Below are positions 63,350 to 64,000 of a stretch of DNA of 64,000 nt, piece by piece (positions within the stretch are counted from its first letter, which is position 1; the number at the start of each line of letters is the position of its first letter). Made by a program: the position numbers and the translations under genes. The stretch lies in the NCBI GenBank assembly GCA_964017145.1, contig OZ024843.1:859001-923000 (forward strand). The letters are read 5' to 3'. Source of the stretch: Agrocybe praecox (taxonomy: Eukaryota > Basidiomycota > Agaricomycetes > Agaricales > Agrocybaceae). The notes under the pieces were generated by a model. That model saw only the letters and a program-made list of their open reading frames with translations, was not told the origin of the DNA and ran no database searches.

Positions 63350-64000
63350 TTACGAACCATCTCCAATTATTTCAGCACCCGGTAGTAGCCAACGAAATGT
63401 AACGCTCATCCTTACATCACGATCTATCCAAGAGCCCTCCGAACTCGAGTCCGGCAGTTTAGAAGAAACGTAGTCTTTTGTCTTTTTGTCGATTCCGTGC
63501 GTCCAATCATATCGGGCTTCTTTCGAAAGCACCACGACACTGTTTTGCGGAAGGTATAGATCCCATCGTGCAGGGGTGTCGTCTTCCGGAGGTTTAGCTT
63601 TGTCAAAACGCATAACACAACCACTGGCAAAGCTGACTCCGACAATCCCATCTGCGTAACGTCCAAGAAGATCCACATGAGGTGTAATTCCTTCGCCTGG
63701 TTGGTATAGGTTTATAATGGCCTGTCGGGCTTTCGTGGGATGAACAGGGAATAAAACGTCGTAGATTTCAGTCGGAAGGGTGGAACGTAGGAGACATGAT
63801 AGTTTATCGAGCAGGATATGTAGAATCGGGGGAAACCCGGAAGAAGAATTGGACGATGTTTCTAAAGTAGGTAGGCAACGTCCAAAAAGCATCACCTGAT
63901 TGTCTGCAGGTGTGAGGAAATAGGTCTTCATGCAAAAAGAAAAGACCTGGTCGGCCAGTTCTTGAGGAAGAACTAGAGTAGGTTGAAAGTAGAGTCCTGG
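63350..64000 (-). CDS. AlkB-like 2-oxoglutarate/Fe(II) dioxygenase, partial
   Basis: This is an oxygenase of the AlkB superfamily, which oxidatively demethylates nucleic acids or modifies proteins. The reading frame is open to the window edge, so the N-terminus lies beyond 64000. The readable part starts PGLYFQPTLVLPQELADQVF and continues to QVMLFGRCLP. The metal and cofactor residues are visible: QAIINLYQPGEGITPHVDLL (His-x-Asp), GIVGVSFASGCVMRFD, VVVLSKEARYDWTHGIDKK (distal His) and MSVTFRWLLPGAEI (the Arg that binds 2-oxoglutarate). The pattern is closest to ALKBH6/ALKBH8-type enzymes, but the exact subfamily and substrate cannot be fixed from this part. Confidence 0.85.
   Translation of the reverse strand, partial: PGLYFQPTLVLPQELADQVFSFCMKTYFLTPADNQVMLFGRCLPTLETSSNSSSGFPPILHILLDKLSCLLRSTLPTEIYDVLFPVHPTKARQAIINLYQPGEGITPHVDLLGRYADGIVGVSFASGCVMRFDKAKPPEDDTPARWDLYLPQNSVVVLSKEARYDWTHGIDKKTKDYVSSKLPDSSSEGSWIDRDVRMSVTFRWLLPGAEIIGDGS

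Overview
The window looks like nuclear DNA of a filamentous basidiomycete, most likely an agaricomycete. Nearly every gene is broken by short (about 45-70 nt) GT-AG introns, several with a recognisable CTAAC/CTNAC branch site. The gene content is fungal (CHS5, EMC6, RPD3-type HDAC, MCD4, SMC5, TAF4, VPS41), and several families are typical of basidiomycetes (FunK1 kinase, DUF6593, DUF5745, an agaricomycete-type DDE transposase). No operons, bacterial genes or CRISPR arrays were seen. Gene models were read by hand, so internal exon limits are approximate unless stated.

Layout. 0-14 kb: beta-carbonic anhydrase (+), VPS41 (-), CHS5 (+, divergent from VPS41), then a complete Dicer-like gene (-). 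14-18.7 kb: gene-poor, with simple repeats and an 854-bp non-autonomous DNA transposon with 36-bp terminal inverted repeats. 18.7-23.4 kb: EMC6 (+), a DUF6593 protein (+), TTC27/EMW1 (-). 23.4-31.6 kb: sparse, with an unrecognised acidic nuclear-type protein (+), mitochondrial uL13 (-) and a probable decayed gene. 31.6-35.6 kb: FG/CCCH nucleoporin of the NUP42 type (-) and TAF4 (+) share a promoter containing CACGTG. 35.6-39.7 kb: an accessory island with a truncated and frameshifted FunK1 kinase and an orphan 268-residue ORF. It is bounded by the TAF4 3' end and by a decayed second copy of that 3' end. 39.9-49.8 kb: HOM2 (aspartate-semialdehyde dehydrogenase), RRP43 (exosome), SMC5, and a DUF5745 protein. 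50.2-56.3 kb: a second accessory block with a frameshifted unknown ORF and two tandem paralogues. Each paralogue joins a long N-terminal region to a divergent kinase-like C-terminus; the second also carries a putative PD-(D/E)XK nuclease signature. 56.6-64 kb: MCD4/PIGN, RPD3-type HDAC, and an AlkB-like dioxygenase cut by the window edge.

The core genes are ordinary housekeeping functions (trafficking, chitin synthase export, RNA decay, chromosome maintenance, GPI anchors, chromatin). The novelty is in the accessory blocks: the tandem nuclease/kinase-like pair at 50.8-56.3 kb, the TAF4-flanked FunK1 island, and the internally deleted transposon next to the Dicer gene.
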